60,234 nt of DNA, from positions 1-60,234 of the forward strand of contig JAUMVJ010000011.1 in the NCBI GenBank assembly GCA_030530215.1, given 5' to 3'. Of the stretch, positions 17,255 through 25,972 are shown one piece after another (positions within the stretch are counted from its first letter, which is position 1; every line of letters starts with the position of its first letter). The notes under the pieces are model-generated. The model made no database searches. It had not been told where the DNA came from and saw only the letters and a list, made by a program, of their open reading frames with translations. This DNA is from Coriobacteriia bacterium (GTDB lineage: Bacteria; Actinomycetota; Coriobacteriia; Coriobacteriales; Eggerthellaceae). Made by a program: the position numbers and the translations under genes.

Positions 17255-17934
17255 TAATCCAACTTCACCTTCGGGTAGGGCTTGCCGCAGCTCATCTTCC
17301 CCTCGGGGCACGGGCCGCTCATGCAGGGGGCGCCGGCGTTGCCAAAGATATAGGGCGCCGTAGGACGCACCAGCTCAAGCATGCGCCAGGCGAGCTCGCG
17401 AATCTCCCACTGCGCACGGTTGCAGCAACGATGATTGAAGAAGTGGCGCAGCTCACGCGCGTTCATGGTTACGCAAATACGCGTCTCGCAGCCGCCCGGT
17501 ATGGCATAGCGCGCATCCTCGGCGGGAATCCCTAAGTCAAGAAGTTTCTGGTAGGCCTCGCCGCTTGCGGCGACCGCTTCGTCGAAGATCGCCTTGGCTT
17601 CAGGGTTGTCCTCAATCGTATGGGGCACAACCACCGGCACGCCTTCCTTGAACTTAACGTAGCGCTGAGACTGCTGATTGTAGCTGGCAAGGCGATGACG
17701 AACCAGCTGATGCGTGAGCGCACGGGAAACACCGTCGATAGCGAAGGTGTAGCTTGCGTGCTCAAGCGTGGAAAAATGCCCGGAATGCATGATGGTGCGA
17801 AGCACGCTTTGCTGGCGCTCGGCGGGCATCGTCTCCATGAGCTCCTTGGCTCCAACGGGCGCGTAACATAGGCGAGCTGCCGTCGCGATTGCGCGCTCGG
17901 GGTCGGGCGTATGGTACAAAAGCTCTACTTCCAC
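17254..17934 (-). CDS. thyX: Flavin-dependent thymidylate synthase
   Basis: The 226-residue ThyX methylates dUMP to dTMP using methylene-tetrahydrofolate and FAD. The signature RHRX7S is R79-H80-R81 to S89 (RHRLASYNQQS), with GHFSTLEHASYTFAI, MNARELRHFF and RTAPYIFGN-like segments also in place. The C terminus is Cys-rich (CMSGPCPEGKMSCG), an extension seen in some ThyX. GTG start with AAGGAAG 5 bases upstream. Confidence 0.96.
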   Translation of the reverse strand: MEVELLYHTPDPERAIATAARLCYAPVGAKELMETMPAERQQSVLRTIMHSGHFSTLEHASYTFAIDGVSRALTHQLVRHRLASYNQQSQRYVKFKEGVPVVVPHTIEDNPEAKAIFDEAVAASGEAYQKLLDLGIPAEDARYAIPGGCETRICVTMNARELRHFFNHRCCNRAQWEIRELAWRMLELVRPTAPYIFGNAGAPCMSGPCPEGKMSCGKPYPKVKLD

Positions 17935-17975
17935 GATGCTTCCTTCTTCGATAACGAATGCTCTTCATTAAATTG

Positions 17976-18025
17976 GAGCCTTGGCCCCAAAGAAAACGGC
18001 TGGCTCCCAATTGTAAGCCAGCCGT
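17976..18025 (-). terminator. Terminator-like hairpin in thyX leader
   Basis: ACGGCTGGCT (17996-18005) pairs perfectly with 18016-18025, and the minus-strand RNA continues GUUUUCUUUGG. It lies 62 bases before the thyX start and about 100 bases past the rpmE terminator. Its 3-prime arm region GGAGCC (18007-18002) can also pair with GGCUCC (17981-17976), a competing fold. Either a backup terminator for rpmE or a thyX attenuator. Confidence 0.55.
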
Positions 18026-18122
18026 CAAATACAAAGCACGCGAAACGCACCCGCGCGTGGCATATTCGGAATTTCCGCATAAACACTTTGGCTGCTGCGT
18101 CAAAGCGCTGACCAAAAGAAAA

Positions 18123-18142
18123 AGGCGCCCCGAAGGACGCCT
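18123..18142 (-). terminator. Intrinsic terminator of rpmE
   Basis: In the minus RNA AGGCGUCC-UUCG-GGGCGCCU forms an 8-bp stem (one G-U) with a UUCG tetraloop, followed by UUUUCUUUU; it lies 21 bases after the rpmE stop. Confidence 0.88.
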
Positions 18143-18163
18143 TCAAAACCCGATGAGAAAAAA

Positions 18164-18634
18164 CTACTCAGCAGCAGCTTCGGTCTCGGTTGCCTCTGCG
18201 GAAGCCTCAGCAGCTTCCTCGGCAGGAGCCTCGGTTGCCTCGGCCTCGGCGGCAGGAGCTTCCTCAGCGGGAGCCTTAGCGGCCTCCTCTTCAGCCTTCT
18301 TGGCAAACTCAGCAGCACGAGCAGCCTTCTCGGCAGCCTTAGCCTCGCGCTCGGCCTTCTTTGCGGCCTCGGCGTCGGCAGCAGCAGCCTGCTTAGCAGC
18401 CTTCTTGGCAGCCTCAGCCTCGGCGACCTTAGCAGCAGCAGAACCGAACTTGTCGGAGAAGCGCTGGACGCGTCCGCCGGAGTCGATCAGCTTCTGAGTG
18501 CCGGTGAAGAAGGGATGGCACGCATTGCACAGGTCGACGCGCAGCTCAGACTTGGTGGAGCGAGTCTGGAAGGTGTTGCCGCAGGTGCAGGTGACGGTGC
18601 AGTCAACGTATTCGGGATGGATGTTTTGCTTCAT
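18164..18634 (-). CDS. rpmE: Ribosomal protein bL31 with long acidic/Ala tail
   Basis: Residues 1-66 are a normal zinc-type bL31 (C16, C18, C36, C39; CTCGNTF and [11 protein letters not shown]). Residues 67-156 are an Ala/Glu/Lys extension: first a heptad-like helix [17 protein letters not shown], then an acidic [20 protein letters not shown] end. Usual length is 66-90 residues. Such a tail would lie on the ribosome surface near the central protuberance; function unknown. AAGGAG 8 bases before ATG. Monocistronic with its own leader and terminator. Confidence 0.95.
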   Translation of the reverse strand: MKQNIHPEYVDCTVTCTCGNTFQTRSTKSELRVDLCNACHPFFTGTQKLIDSGGRVQRFSDKFGSAAAKVAEAEAAKKAAKQAAAADAEAAKKAEREAKAAEKAARAAEFAKKAEEEAAKAPAEEAPAAEAEATEAPAEEAAEASAEATETEAAAE

Positions 18635-18654
18635 TGATGGATCTCCTTATCACT

Positions 18655-18675
18655 ACCTTGGTTTCCGTCCAAGGT
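18655..18675 (-). promoter_or_regulatory. Candidate L31 autoregulatory leader hairpin
   Basis: ACCUUGG-ACGGAAA-CCAAGGU, a perfect 7-bp stem with a 7-base loop, ends about 8 bases before the rpmE AAGGAG. Structured cis-regulatory leaders are reported for L31 genes in several bacterial groups; matching this one to a specific published motif needs a covariance search. Confidence 0.5.
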
Positions 18676-18711
18676 GGAACAAAAGCCTGAATATAATATC
18701 ACCCGCAAATT

Positions 18712-18741
18712 GGCGCCGCAAGGAAAATTCCCTGCGGCGCC
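18712..18741. terminator. Strong hairpin between MetRS-like gene and rpmE
   Basis: GGCGCCGCA pairs with TGCGGCGCC (9 bp, extended by a 4-bp inner stem). On the plus strand it is followed by GAGGTTTTTACG, on the minus by AATTTGCG. It probably ends the rho-MetRS transcript although the minus T tract is poor. A second hairpin GCGTCCC/GGGACGC lies at 18799-18819 and a dyad ATGGAG-CGCA-CTCCAT at 18834-18849. Confidence 0.5.
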
Positions 18742-18915
18742 GAGGTTTTTACGAGTATGCACGCACAAACAACAGGGTTATCTGCGCTTGCGGGGAGCGC
18801 GTCCCGTAAGAAGGGACGCTTTACGCGGCGCACATGGAGCGCACTCCATACAAGTGAAGTCGTTCTTGCGCGAGGTGATCGGCGTCGCCCCCCATGCCGT
18901 GCAGGCCCCTTTGGG

Positions 18916-20952
18916 CTACTTCTTCTTGAACTGGCTTTCGTGAGCGCGGAAGAAGTCGGTGCGGGGCGGCAGCTCTTTAACCACATGGGCGCCGGCAGCT
19001 ACTTCCTCGGGTGTGCACAGCTCGTCCAAGCTCTCGAAGCTGCCCTCCCAGCTGAAGAACTTAGCAGGGTTGAAGGCCAGGTAATCACAGATTTTCTCGC
19101 AGCCAGAAGGAACCACCGGATGCATAAGCAGGGTCGCCACGCGCAAAAGGAAGCTTGAATCAAGCAGCACCTGGCGGCGCTCTTCTGCGCTCTCGGACGC
19201 CTCGGCAGCCTTGATGCCACTCGACCAATACTTGTTGGCATAGCGGATGAAGCCCTCAACCAAAGGCATGATGGCATGGAGCTCAACCTTGTACATTGTC
19301 TGGTCGTAGGCCTCCATGGCCTTTTTGACCTCGGCGATGCACTCGGCGGAAACGGCACCCAGAGGAATGGTGCAGTCGAAGTTCTTCGCGGCCTCGTACA
19401 TGCAGCTGCGCGCCAGGCGATTGAACACCTTGGTAAGAAGCGCACCTTCCTTAAGGGCCGGATCGGCCACGCGGGGATCGTTGCGTTTGGCCTCGTCGGT
19501 CTCGAACACCTTGGGCTTGAAGCCAACCGACTTCTGACCCAAAGCAAGCGCCAGCCAATGAGCACGAAGCTGCTCGGGGGTGTAGTAGTTAAGAAGCTCG
19601 TCGGCAGTAGGGGGCTTCACGTCGCCGGAGCTCGACGCCTTCTTGTCGCCAAAAAGAATGTGATGGTTGGCGATGAGCTTGGTCTGCTGTAGGGCGCCGT
19701 CGGCCGGGAAGGCGACGGGGGCACCCTCTTGCAAGGCGGCCCAAAGCGCAGGCTGGGCAACGCCGTAGAAATACAGGTTGTCCTGGCCGATGAACTGGTA
19801 AATGCTCGAATCGGTACTGCACCAGAAGTCGCGCCAAGAATCCTTGGGCAAACCGCGCATGTCGTTGGCCGCAATGGTCTCAGAGATAGGCGACACCAAA
19901 CTCTCGGGCCAGCACCAAACGGTCAGGCCCTTAACCTCGTTGCCCTTATCGTCGGTCATGACCGGGCATTGCACGCCCCAGTTGGCGTTGCCGGAAATGC
20001 GGAAGGGAACCAAGGCCTTGCCCGTGCGGAAGCGGATACCCGCCTCGGTAAGGATGCTGCGCGCCTGGTCGCGATCGTAGACGTTCTCAAACTCGAGCTC
20101 GAAGGACTGCTTGCCCTTCGCCGCCTCGCGGTACTCGTGCTTGGGAAGCTCGGCAGCAAGCTTTGCGTACTCGTCGTAGAGCTCAACCTTCACGAAGATG
20201 ATGGGGGCAACCAAAAACTCGCTGATGGTTTTACTAACCACCGGGCGCGTGCTTGCGTCTTTGCTAAGGCCCTCAACGTAATCGCGCACGACAGGCGCCA
20301 TCTCGGGAAGGTCGAAGTACCAGTTGTCAACCTTGCGCATCTCGGGAACGGTGTTTGACACCTTGGAGATGGGCTTAATCAGGTCCTCAGGCTCGTATTG
20401 ATGCCCCAGATCGCATTCGTCGGCGTAGGCCTTCTCGCTCTTGCAGCCCTGAACAGGGCAATGGCCCTGCACCTGGCGGCCATTCAAGAACATGCCCACC
20501 TTGGTGTCGTAGAACTGGTTGGTGGACTCGAGGTGCAGATGCCCGTTGTCGTAGAGCTTCTTGATGAAAGCGTCCATGACCTGCTGGTGCACCTCACCGC
20601 AGTGTCCGATGCCGGAGCCCTCGTAGATGTCGAGCTTGATGTCGTAGGCATCGAGGGTGGCCTTCTGGCGATCGTGATTGCGCGTCACGTAGTCGACGAT
20701 GCTGCCCTCGAGCGTGCCAGCTTCAACCTCTTTACGATAGCCCTCTTCAATGGGGCTGCCGAAGCAGTCGGTGCCCGAGACAAAACGCACGTTGTCGGCA
20801 CCGATGCGGTCGCGCAGGAAGCGCGAGAACACGTCGGCGGGAACGAAGACGCCGCCCACGTGGCCGAAATGCAGCGATTTGTTGCCGTAAGGCATGCCCG
20901 CCGTAACAACAGCGCGACGCGGCCAATTGACTTCTATGGATTCTTTAGCCAA
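18916..20952 (-). CDS. Methionyl-tRNA synthetase-like class I aminoacyl-tRNA ligase
   Basis: A 678-residue class I synthetase of the MetRS group. HIGH motif is SLHFGHVGG; FVSGTDCFGSPIE, a shortened Cys knuckle (CPVQGCKSEKAYADEC), and QFIGQDNLYFYGVAQPAL correspond to MetRS segments. The KMSKS loop is KASSS (FGDKKASSSGD), losing the second lysine. The region NANWGVQCPVM...VWCWPESLVSPISE is divergent at the methionine pocket, and about 90 residues (KVELYDEY to FRISG) are inserted before it. No OB-fold tRNA-binding extension. Starts 14 bases after rho. It may be the cell's MetRS or a paralogue with altered activity; no other metG is in view. Confidence 0.8.
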   Translation of the reverse strand: MAKESIEVNWPRRAVVTAGMPYGNKSLHFGHVGGVFVPADVFSRFLRDRIGADNVRFVSGTDCFGSPIEEGYRKEVEAGTLEGSIVDYVTRNHDRQKATLDAYDIKLDIYEGSGIGHCGEVHQQVMDAFIKKLYDNGHLHLESTNQFYDTKVGMFLNGRQVQGHCPVQGCKSEKAYADECDLGHQYEPEDLIKPISKVSNTVPEMRKVDNWYFDLPEMAPVVRDYVEGLSKDASTRPVVSKTISEFLVAPIIFVKVELYDEYAKLAAELPKHEYREAAKGKQSFELEFENVYDRDQARSILTEAGIRFRTGKALVPFRISGNANWGVQCPVMTDDKGNEVKGLTVWCWPESLVSPISETIAANDMRGLPKDSWRDFWCSTDSSIYQFIGQDNLYFYGVAQPALWAALQEGAPVAFPADGALQQTKLIANHHILFGDKKASSSGDVKPPTADELLNYYTPEQLRAHWLALALGQKSVGFKPKVFETDEAKRNDPRVADPALKEGALLTKVFNRLARSCMYEAAKNFDCTIPLGAVSAECIAEVKKAMEAYDQTMYKVELHAIMPLVEGFIRYANKYWSSGIKAAEASESAEERRQVLLDSSFLLRVATLLMHPVVPSGCEKICDYLAFNPAKFFSWEGSFESLDELCTPEEVAAGAHVVKELPPRTDFFRAHESQFKKK

Positions 20953-20966
20953 TGCTCATGCCTCCA

Positions 20967-23189
20967 CTAAAACTCAGCGTTTTCTTCCAGAGAGCGGCCC
21001 TGTGCCTTCTTCGCCGTGCGAACCAGGAACTCTTGGTTGTTCTTGGTGGCGTACAAAGACTTGATAAGGGTTTCCATGGCGCGCTCGGTGTTGTTGCGGT
21101 TGGAAAGAATGCGGCGCACGGCCCAGATGAGCGGGGCCTCCTGCGGGTCGAGCAGCAGATCCTCGCGGCGGGTGCCCGAGGAAACGGGATCGATTGCAGG
21201 GAAGATGCGGCGCTCGGCCAGCTGACGGTCGAGCTTGAGCTCCATGTTGCCGGTGCCCTTAAATTCCTCGAAGATGACCTCGTCCATCTTGGACCCAGTC
21301 TCAACCAGGGCGGAAGCAAGGATCGTCAGACTGCCGCCGTTCTCGATGTTACGAGCGGCGCCCAGGAACTTCTTGGGCGGATAGAGCGCCGTGGAATCGA
21401 CGCCGCCGGAAAGAATGCGGCCCGAAGCGGGCTGCGCCAGGTTGTAGGCGCGCGCCAAACGGGTAAGGGAATCAAGAAGAACGACGACGTCTTCCCCTTC
21501 CTCGACCAGGCGCTTTGCGCGCTCGATGACCATCTCGGCGCAGGCAATATGATTCTCGCAGGGCATGTCGAAGGTGGAGGCCACGACCTCACCCTTGATG
21601 GAGCGCTGCATGTCGGTAACTTCCTCGGGGCGCTCGTCCACCAGAAGGCAGATAAGGTGAACCTCGGGGTTGTTGGCGCTGATGGCAGCGGCGATGTTCT
21701 TCAAGACAGTGGTCTTACCAGCCTTAGGAGGCGAAACGATAAGGCCGCGCTGACCCTTTCCAATGGGTGCGCACAGATCGATGACGCGTGCGGTGATGGT
21801 GTTCTTACCATGCTCCATGATTAGACGTTCATCAGGGAAAACAGGCGTTAAATCAGAGAACTTGACGCGCTTGCCCAGCTCTTCTAAGGGCTTGCCATTA
21901 ACGCTGATGATGGTTTGCAGCGCGGGGAATTTGTCGCCCTGGCGCGCGGGGCGCGTCTGGCCTTTGACCATGTCGCCCTTGCGCAGGCCATTGCGGCGCA
22001 CCATGGAGGCATGCACGTAGGCATCGCCGGGGCCCGAGAGATAACCGTTGGTGCGGACGAAACCGAAACCGTCGGGCATGATGTCCAAAATGCCCTCGAC
22101 CTCGACGAAGCCCTCGGCCTTGATGGCGGCCTCGTACACCAGATCGACCAAGGCGGCCTTGAGCACGCCCTTGTGCTCAACACCGAGCTCGTCGGCCTTG
22201 GCGCGCAGCTCGGCAACCTTTAGGGCCGCAAGCTCCTCGCGGGAGGTCTTGGGCTGAACGGGCTTGTTGCGATCGCGCTTGTTCTTCTTGCGCTGCTCGA
22301 ACTTCTCGCGGCGGCGGCTGCGCGCATCGTTCTGATTGTTTCGATCGTTGTTGCCGTTGTTGCCACGCTCGTTACCGGCTCGATCGTTGTCGTCGCGCTC
22401 ACGGCGGCGCTTGTGACGCGGCTGCTCGGCATCGGCGGAAGCGATTTCAGACCCTTCGGCGGCACCTGCCTCGGGCTGCGCCTGATCGGCAGCTTCCGTG
22501 TCGGCAGTCTTCTTCTTGCGCGTGCGTGCTTGACGCTTAGGAGCACCGTCGGCATCGGAGGCGGGCTTGTCCTCGGCCTCGTCGGCCTTGGCGTCAGAAG
22601 GCTCGACTTCCTTGGCGGGCTTGGGTTCGCCGGTGGGCTCGGAACCCTCGGAGCTGGCGAAAGCTTCCCCCGCCGACGCACAGGTGGCAGCCTTGGCCTC
22701 GGCGATGATGCGCATAAGCTCTTCGGGGCTTACCACGTCGGAGAACACGGCCTCCTGCTCAGCGTCGGCCTTGTCGGCGGCCTTGCTGGCAGCTTTACGC
22801 GTACGCGTGCGTGCCTTGGGCTTTTCGGCCTCGGTGGCCTCGGCATCCTTCTTAGCAGGACGACCGCGACGACGAGGCTTGCTCTCCTCTTCGGGAGCCG
22901 TTGCCTTAGCGGGCGCATCCTCGTCGGCTTTCTTCTTGCGTGCGCGAGTCTGGCGCTTGGGCTTTTCCTCGCCCGTTAGAGGCTCGGCATCAGCAGCCTT
23001 GGCCGAAGCGGACTCGTCAGCAGAAACCTTCGCGTCTGCGCCTTCGGAGCCTTTCGCGCTCTTTTTGCTTGGCTTGCGCGCCGTGGTTTTACGAGCACGG
23101 GTTTTCGGCGCGGGAGCCTCTGCGGACTCGGTGCCGGGTTCCTGGGGAACGGAAGCGAGCTCGGGCTTCTCTTCAGGGGATTCACTCAT
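20967..23189 (-). CDS. rho: Transcription termination factor Rho with long N-terminal extension
   Basis: A 740-residue hexameric RNA helicase. The Rho core runs from about 315 ([20 protein letters not shown]) through the RNA-binding segment [14 protein letters not shown], the P-loop PPKAGKT (487-493), [13 protein letters not shown], the Q-loop [10 protein letters not shown] and the R-loop region [12 protein letters not shown]. Residues 1-314 are an extra disordered extension: Lys/Arg/Ala AT-hook-like patches ([23 protein letters not shown]) alternating with acidic stretches, then a basic Asn/Arg-rich block. Actinobacterial Rho proteins often have such inserts, which add RNA binding. Leads a two-gene unit with the synthetase. 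Confidence 0.95.
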   Translation of the reverse strand: MSESPEEKPELASVPQEPGTESAEAPAPKTRARKTTARKPSKKSAKGSEGADAKVSADESASAKAADAEPLTGEEKPKRQTRARKKKADEDAPAKATAPEEESKPRRRGRPAKKDAEATEAEKPKARTRTRKAASKAADKADAEQEAVFSDVVSPEELMRIIAEAKAATCASAGEAFASSEGSEPTGEPKPAKEVEPSDAKADEAEDKPASDADGAPKRQARTRKKKTADTEAADQAQPEAGAAEGSEIASADAEQPRHKRRRERDDNDRAGNERGNNGNNDRNNQNDARSRRREKFEQRKKNKRDRNKPVQPKTSREELAALKVAELRAKADELGVEHKGVLKAALVDLVYEAAIKAEGFVEVEGILDIMPDGFGFVRTNGYLSGPGDAYVHASMVRRNGLRKGDMVKGQTRPARQGDKFPALQTIISVNGKPLEELGKRVKFSDLTPVFPDERLIMEHGKNTITARVIDLCAPIGKGQRGLIVSPPKAGKTTVLKNIAAAISANNPEVHLICLLVDERPEEVTDMQRSIKGEVVASTFDMPCENHIACAEMVIERAKRLVEEGEDVVVLLDSLTRLARAYNLAQPASGRILSGGVDSTALYPPKKFLGAARNIENGGSLTILASALVETGSKMDEVIFEEFKGTGNMELKLDRQLAERRIFPAIDPVSSGTRREDLLLDPQEAPLIWAVRRILSNRNNTERAMETLIKSLYATKNNQEFLVRTAKKAQGRSLEENAEF

Positions 23190-23252
23190 GTAATGTACAG
23201 CTTTCTTCTTTGCGGCGCCGCTGCCTCTATGGCGCAGCGCCCGTAATGAAAA

Positions 23253-23276
23253 CCGGCAGCCCTAAAAGGCCGCCGG
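23253..23276 (-). terminator. Intrinsic terminator of the transaldolase gene
   Basis: CCGGC and GCC pair with GGC and GCCGG around one mismatch and a CTAAAA loop; minus-strand RNA then reads UUUUCAUU. It lies 8 bases after the stop. Confidence 0.75.
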
Positions 23277-23283
23277 ATAAACG

Positions 23284-23973
23284 CTATTCTCCTAAAACCT
23301 TTTGCCAATCCTTCATGAAGGACTCCAAGCCGCGATCGGTCAGCGGATGCTGGATCATCTTCTTCAGGACAGGGAAAGGAACGGTTGCGATGTCGGCGCC
23401 CATCAAAGCGCACTGGGTAACGTGATTGGCGGAGCGCACGGAGGCCGCAATGACCTCAACCTGTTCGCCGTTGACGGTGCTCTCGGTGAAATCGTAGTTG
23501 CCCAAGGCAGCGACGATGTTGCCCACCTGCTCAAGACCGTCTTCGGAAATGTCGTCAAAGCGGCCGATGAAGGGGCTGATATAGCGTGCGCCGGCGCGAG
23601 CGGCCAAAATGGCCTGGGGGACGCTAAAGCACAAAGTCATATTCACGCGGACGCCCAGGTTGGCAAGCTCGCGCGTTGCGGCCAGACCTTCGACCATGGT
23701 GGGAACCTTGACTACGATGTTAGGAGCGATCTCGGCCAGCTCCAGGCCTTCACGGACAATCTCTTCGCGGGTCATCGCGACGGTTTCAGCGGAAACCGGG
23801 CAATCGTCGCCCACGATGTCGCAAATCTTCTTCATGTGATCGTAGAAGCCGGACAGCTTTCCGCCGATTTTCGCATAGAGGGAAGGGTTGGTGGTAACGC
23901 CCGCGAGCGCACCCCAGCTAGCTGCCTCTTCGATTTCGGACAGATCGGCGGTGTCCAAGAAGAATTTCACCAT
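23284..23973 (-). CDS. fsa: Transaldolase / fructose-6-phosphate aldolase family protein
   Basis: A 229-residue short transaldolase (TalC/FSA class, much shorter than TalB). FFLDTADLSEIEEA, GVTTNPSL, the Schiff-base lysine K89 in PNIVVKVP, VNMTLCFSVPQAILAARAGARYISPFIGR and the ADIATVPFPVLKKMIQHPLTD C terminus are all present. Sugar-phosphate aldol transfer or cleavage in the pentose phosphate route; the two activities cannot be told apart here. AGGAGG immediately precedes the start. Confidence 0.92.
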   Translation of the reverse strand: MVKFFLDTADLSEIEEAASWGALAGVTTNPSLYAKIGGKLSGFYDHMKKICDIVGDDCPVSAETVAMTREEIVREGLELAEIAPNIVVKVPTMVEGLAATRELANLGVRVNMTLCFSVPQAILAARAGARYISPFIGRFDDISEDGLEQVGNIVAALGNYDFTESTVNGEQVEVIAASVRSANHVTQCALMGADIATVPFPVLKKMIQHPLTDRGLESFMKDWQKVLGE

Positions 23974-24140
23974 GTCCTCCTAATAGACGTGGAGACCCTA
24001 AAAGGCACAAGGATGGGCAAAGAAGGCCCGAGAGCATAGTGCTTGTAAAGGGGAAAACAATAAGATGAAGACAGAATACTCGACCCCAAAGTGCTGTGCA
24101 AGGGAAAAGACCAGGCGTTTGAGCACATTGAAGGCAGGCA

Positions 24141-25763
24141 CTAGGCGTCTTGCAGCAAAGCACGGGCATGAGCCAGGCTCAGCTCGTCGACCGAGCCTGA
24201 GAGCATGCGCGCAATTTCGCTTTCGCGCTCTTCGCCCGACAAGCTGCTTAGGCTTGTTTCTGGTGTACCATCTGCGCTTTTGCGAACAAGATAGTGAACC
24301 TCGCCCTTCACCGCAACCTGGGCAAGATGGGTGACCACGATAACCTGATGCGTTTTTGCCAGGTCGGCAAGAACCTCGGCCAAAGCAGAGGCGGTTGAAC
24401 CGCCGACGCCTGCATCGATCTCGTCGAAAACGAGGGTCTGAGCCGCATCGCTATCCCCTATCGCCACCTTGCAGGCAAGCATCACACGCGAAAGCTCGCC
24501 CCCCGAAGCAATGCGATTGAGCGGCTGGGGGCTCATATCGGCGCCGGGCGCGAAAAGAAGCTGGAAGCCCTGCGTCCCCTGCGCGCTCCACTGAGAGCGA
24601 GGCAAATCCTCAAACTCACCCGAGATGAAGGCGCTGCCCATTTGCAGACGCGCCATCTGCTCGCCAACCAAAGAGGCAAAACGAGGAAGGGCGCAAGCGC
24701 GCGCCTGCGCCAGTTCGCCAGCGCAACGCGCAAGCTCGGCTTCGGCCGCATCGAGGGCGGTCTGAGCTTTTTCAAGAAGCTCATCGCAATTGTCATGCTC
24801 GCGCAAGGTCTGCACGGCTTCGTCGTAGGCGCGAAGAACATCTTCCATGCGCGGGCCAAAGCCCCTCATCAAAGCTTGGAAATTAGCAAGCCTTTCCTGG
24901 CGTGCTGCTAACTCGGCAGGGTCGAACTCGATGGTTTGCGCGTACGACGAAAGCTGACTTGCCACGTCTTCAACCGTGAAGAAGGCGTCGCGCAGATGCG
25001 CGGCATCCTCTGCCCTACTTGCATCCAAAGAGGCCACCTGGTCAAGCGCGCCGAGCGCCTGCTCGAGCACATCCAAGATGCCAGAGTCGCCCTTAAGCGA
25101 GCGTCGCACGAAATCCAACTCACGCAAAATGGTTTCGGCGTGCTCGTACCGGGGCATCTCGGCCAGAAGGCTGTCGTACTCCCCCGGCAAAGGATCGACC
25201 GCGTCCACCTGATCGACCACGTAACGAGCGCGATCGAGCGTGACTTCGCTTTCGTGTGCAAGCTCGTTTAAACGGTCGAACTCGGCCTGCGCAGCTGCTG
25301 CCGCCTTGTAAGCGCTTCGGTATTCCGCCAAAGGCGCCGACACTTCTTCCTTGGCCCAGGCGTCAAGAAGTGCCAGCTGATGTTTAGGGTTAAGGAGACG
25401 CTGATGCTCATGCTGGCCGCACAAATCGATGCTTGAGCCGATGCGCGAAGCAAGCTCCTTGACGCTGGAGGGCACGCCGCCAAGCGAGATACGCGAGCGA
25501 CCCTGCACAGAGAAACGGCGGGCGACGACATCACCCTCCTCAGGGGAATCGTCCAGGTAAAAGCGCCCTTCGACCGAAAGAGAGGATTGGCCTTCGCGAA
25601 TCATGCCAGCATCGGCCCGCTCGCCCGCCAAAAGCTTGAGGGAGGAGAGCAGGGCCGTTTTGCCTGCGCCCGTTTCGCCGGTGACGACGGTAAGCCCTGG
25701 CCCCGGTGCAAACGTAGCTTCGCGTATTAAAGCGACATCGGATATGTGCAATTCGTCGAGCAA
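24141..25763 (-). CDS. recN: DNA repair protein RecN
   Basis: A 540-residue SMC-like ATPase for double-strand-break repair. P-loop GETGAGKTALL near the N terminus, a central coiled coil, then SGGELSRVMLA signature, FDEIDAGVGG Walker B and VVTHLAQVA. A TTG start at 25763 is chosen: AAGGGGG (25770-25776) sits 6 bases upstream and LLDELHISD is the family N terminus; the in-frame ATG at 25859 would add 32 unrelated residues. A LexA-like dyad lies 45 bases upstream. Confidence 0.95.
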   Translation of the reverse strand: MLDELHISDVALIREATFAPGPGLTVVTGETGAGKTALLSSLKLLAGERADAGMIREGQSSLSVEGRFYLDDSPEEGDVVARRFSVQGRSRISLGGVPSSVKELASRIGSSIDLCGQHEHQRLLNPKHQLALLDAWAKEEVSAPLAEYRSAYKAAAAAQAEFDRLNELAHESEVTLDRARYVVDQVDAVDPLPGEYDSLLAEMPRYEHAETILRELDFVRRSLKGDSGILDVLEQALGALDQVASLDASRAEDAAHLRDAFFTVEDVASQLSSYAQTIEFDPAELAARQERLANFQALMRGFGPRMEDVLRAYDEAVQTLREHDNCDELLEKAQTALDAAEAELARCAGELAQARACALPRFASLVGEQMARLQMGSAFISGEFEDLPRSQWSAQGTQGFQLLFAPGADMSPQPLNRIASGGELSRVMLACKVAIGDSDAAQTLVFDEIDAGVGGSTASALAEVLADLAKTHQVIVVTHLAQVAVKGEVHYLVRKSADGTPETSLSSLSGEERESEIARMLSGSVDELSLAHARALLQDA

Positions 25764-25807
25764 GCCGGACCCCCTTCTTTTTCCAGCGCCTATTCTACTT
25801 AAAAAAT

Positions 25808-25821
25808 CGAACATTTGTTTG
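25808..25821. promoter_or_regulatory. Candidate LexA (SOS) box upstream of recN
   Basis: CGAACATTTGTTTG matches the Gram-positive/actinobacterial SOS box CGAAC-N4-GTTCG with one mismatch. recN belongs to the SOS regulon in many bacteria, and the box lies just before the recN start, near a possible TAGAAT -10. Confidence 0.5.
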
Positions 25822-25972
25822 AAAAGAACCGGAATTGCGCTTTTAATTCCGAATATCACCCCGCCGAAGTAGTTTTTCTTAAAGCTTGCCGGCAGTTAAG
25901 TTGCACGAGAGCGACGCTCAAAGGCTACACTTTGCGTACATGGCAGGAAGCATCGGCGCGAAAGGAGGAGCA

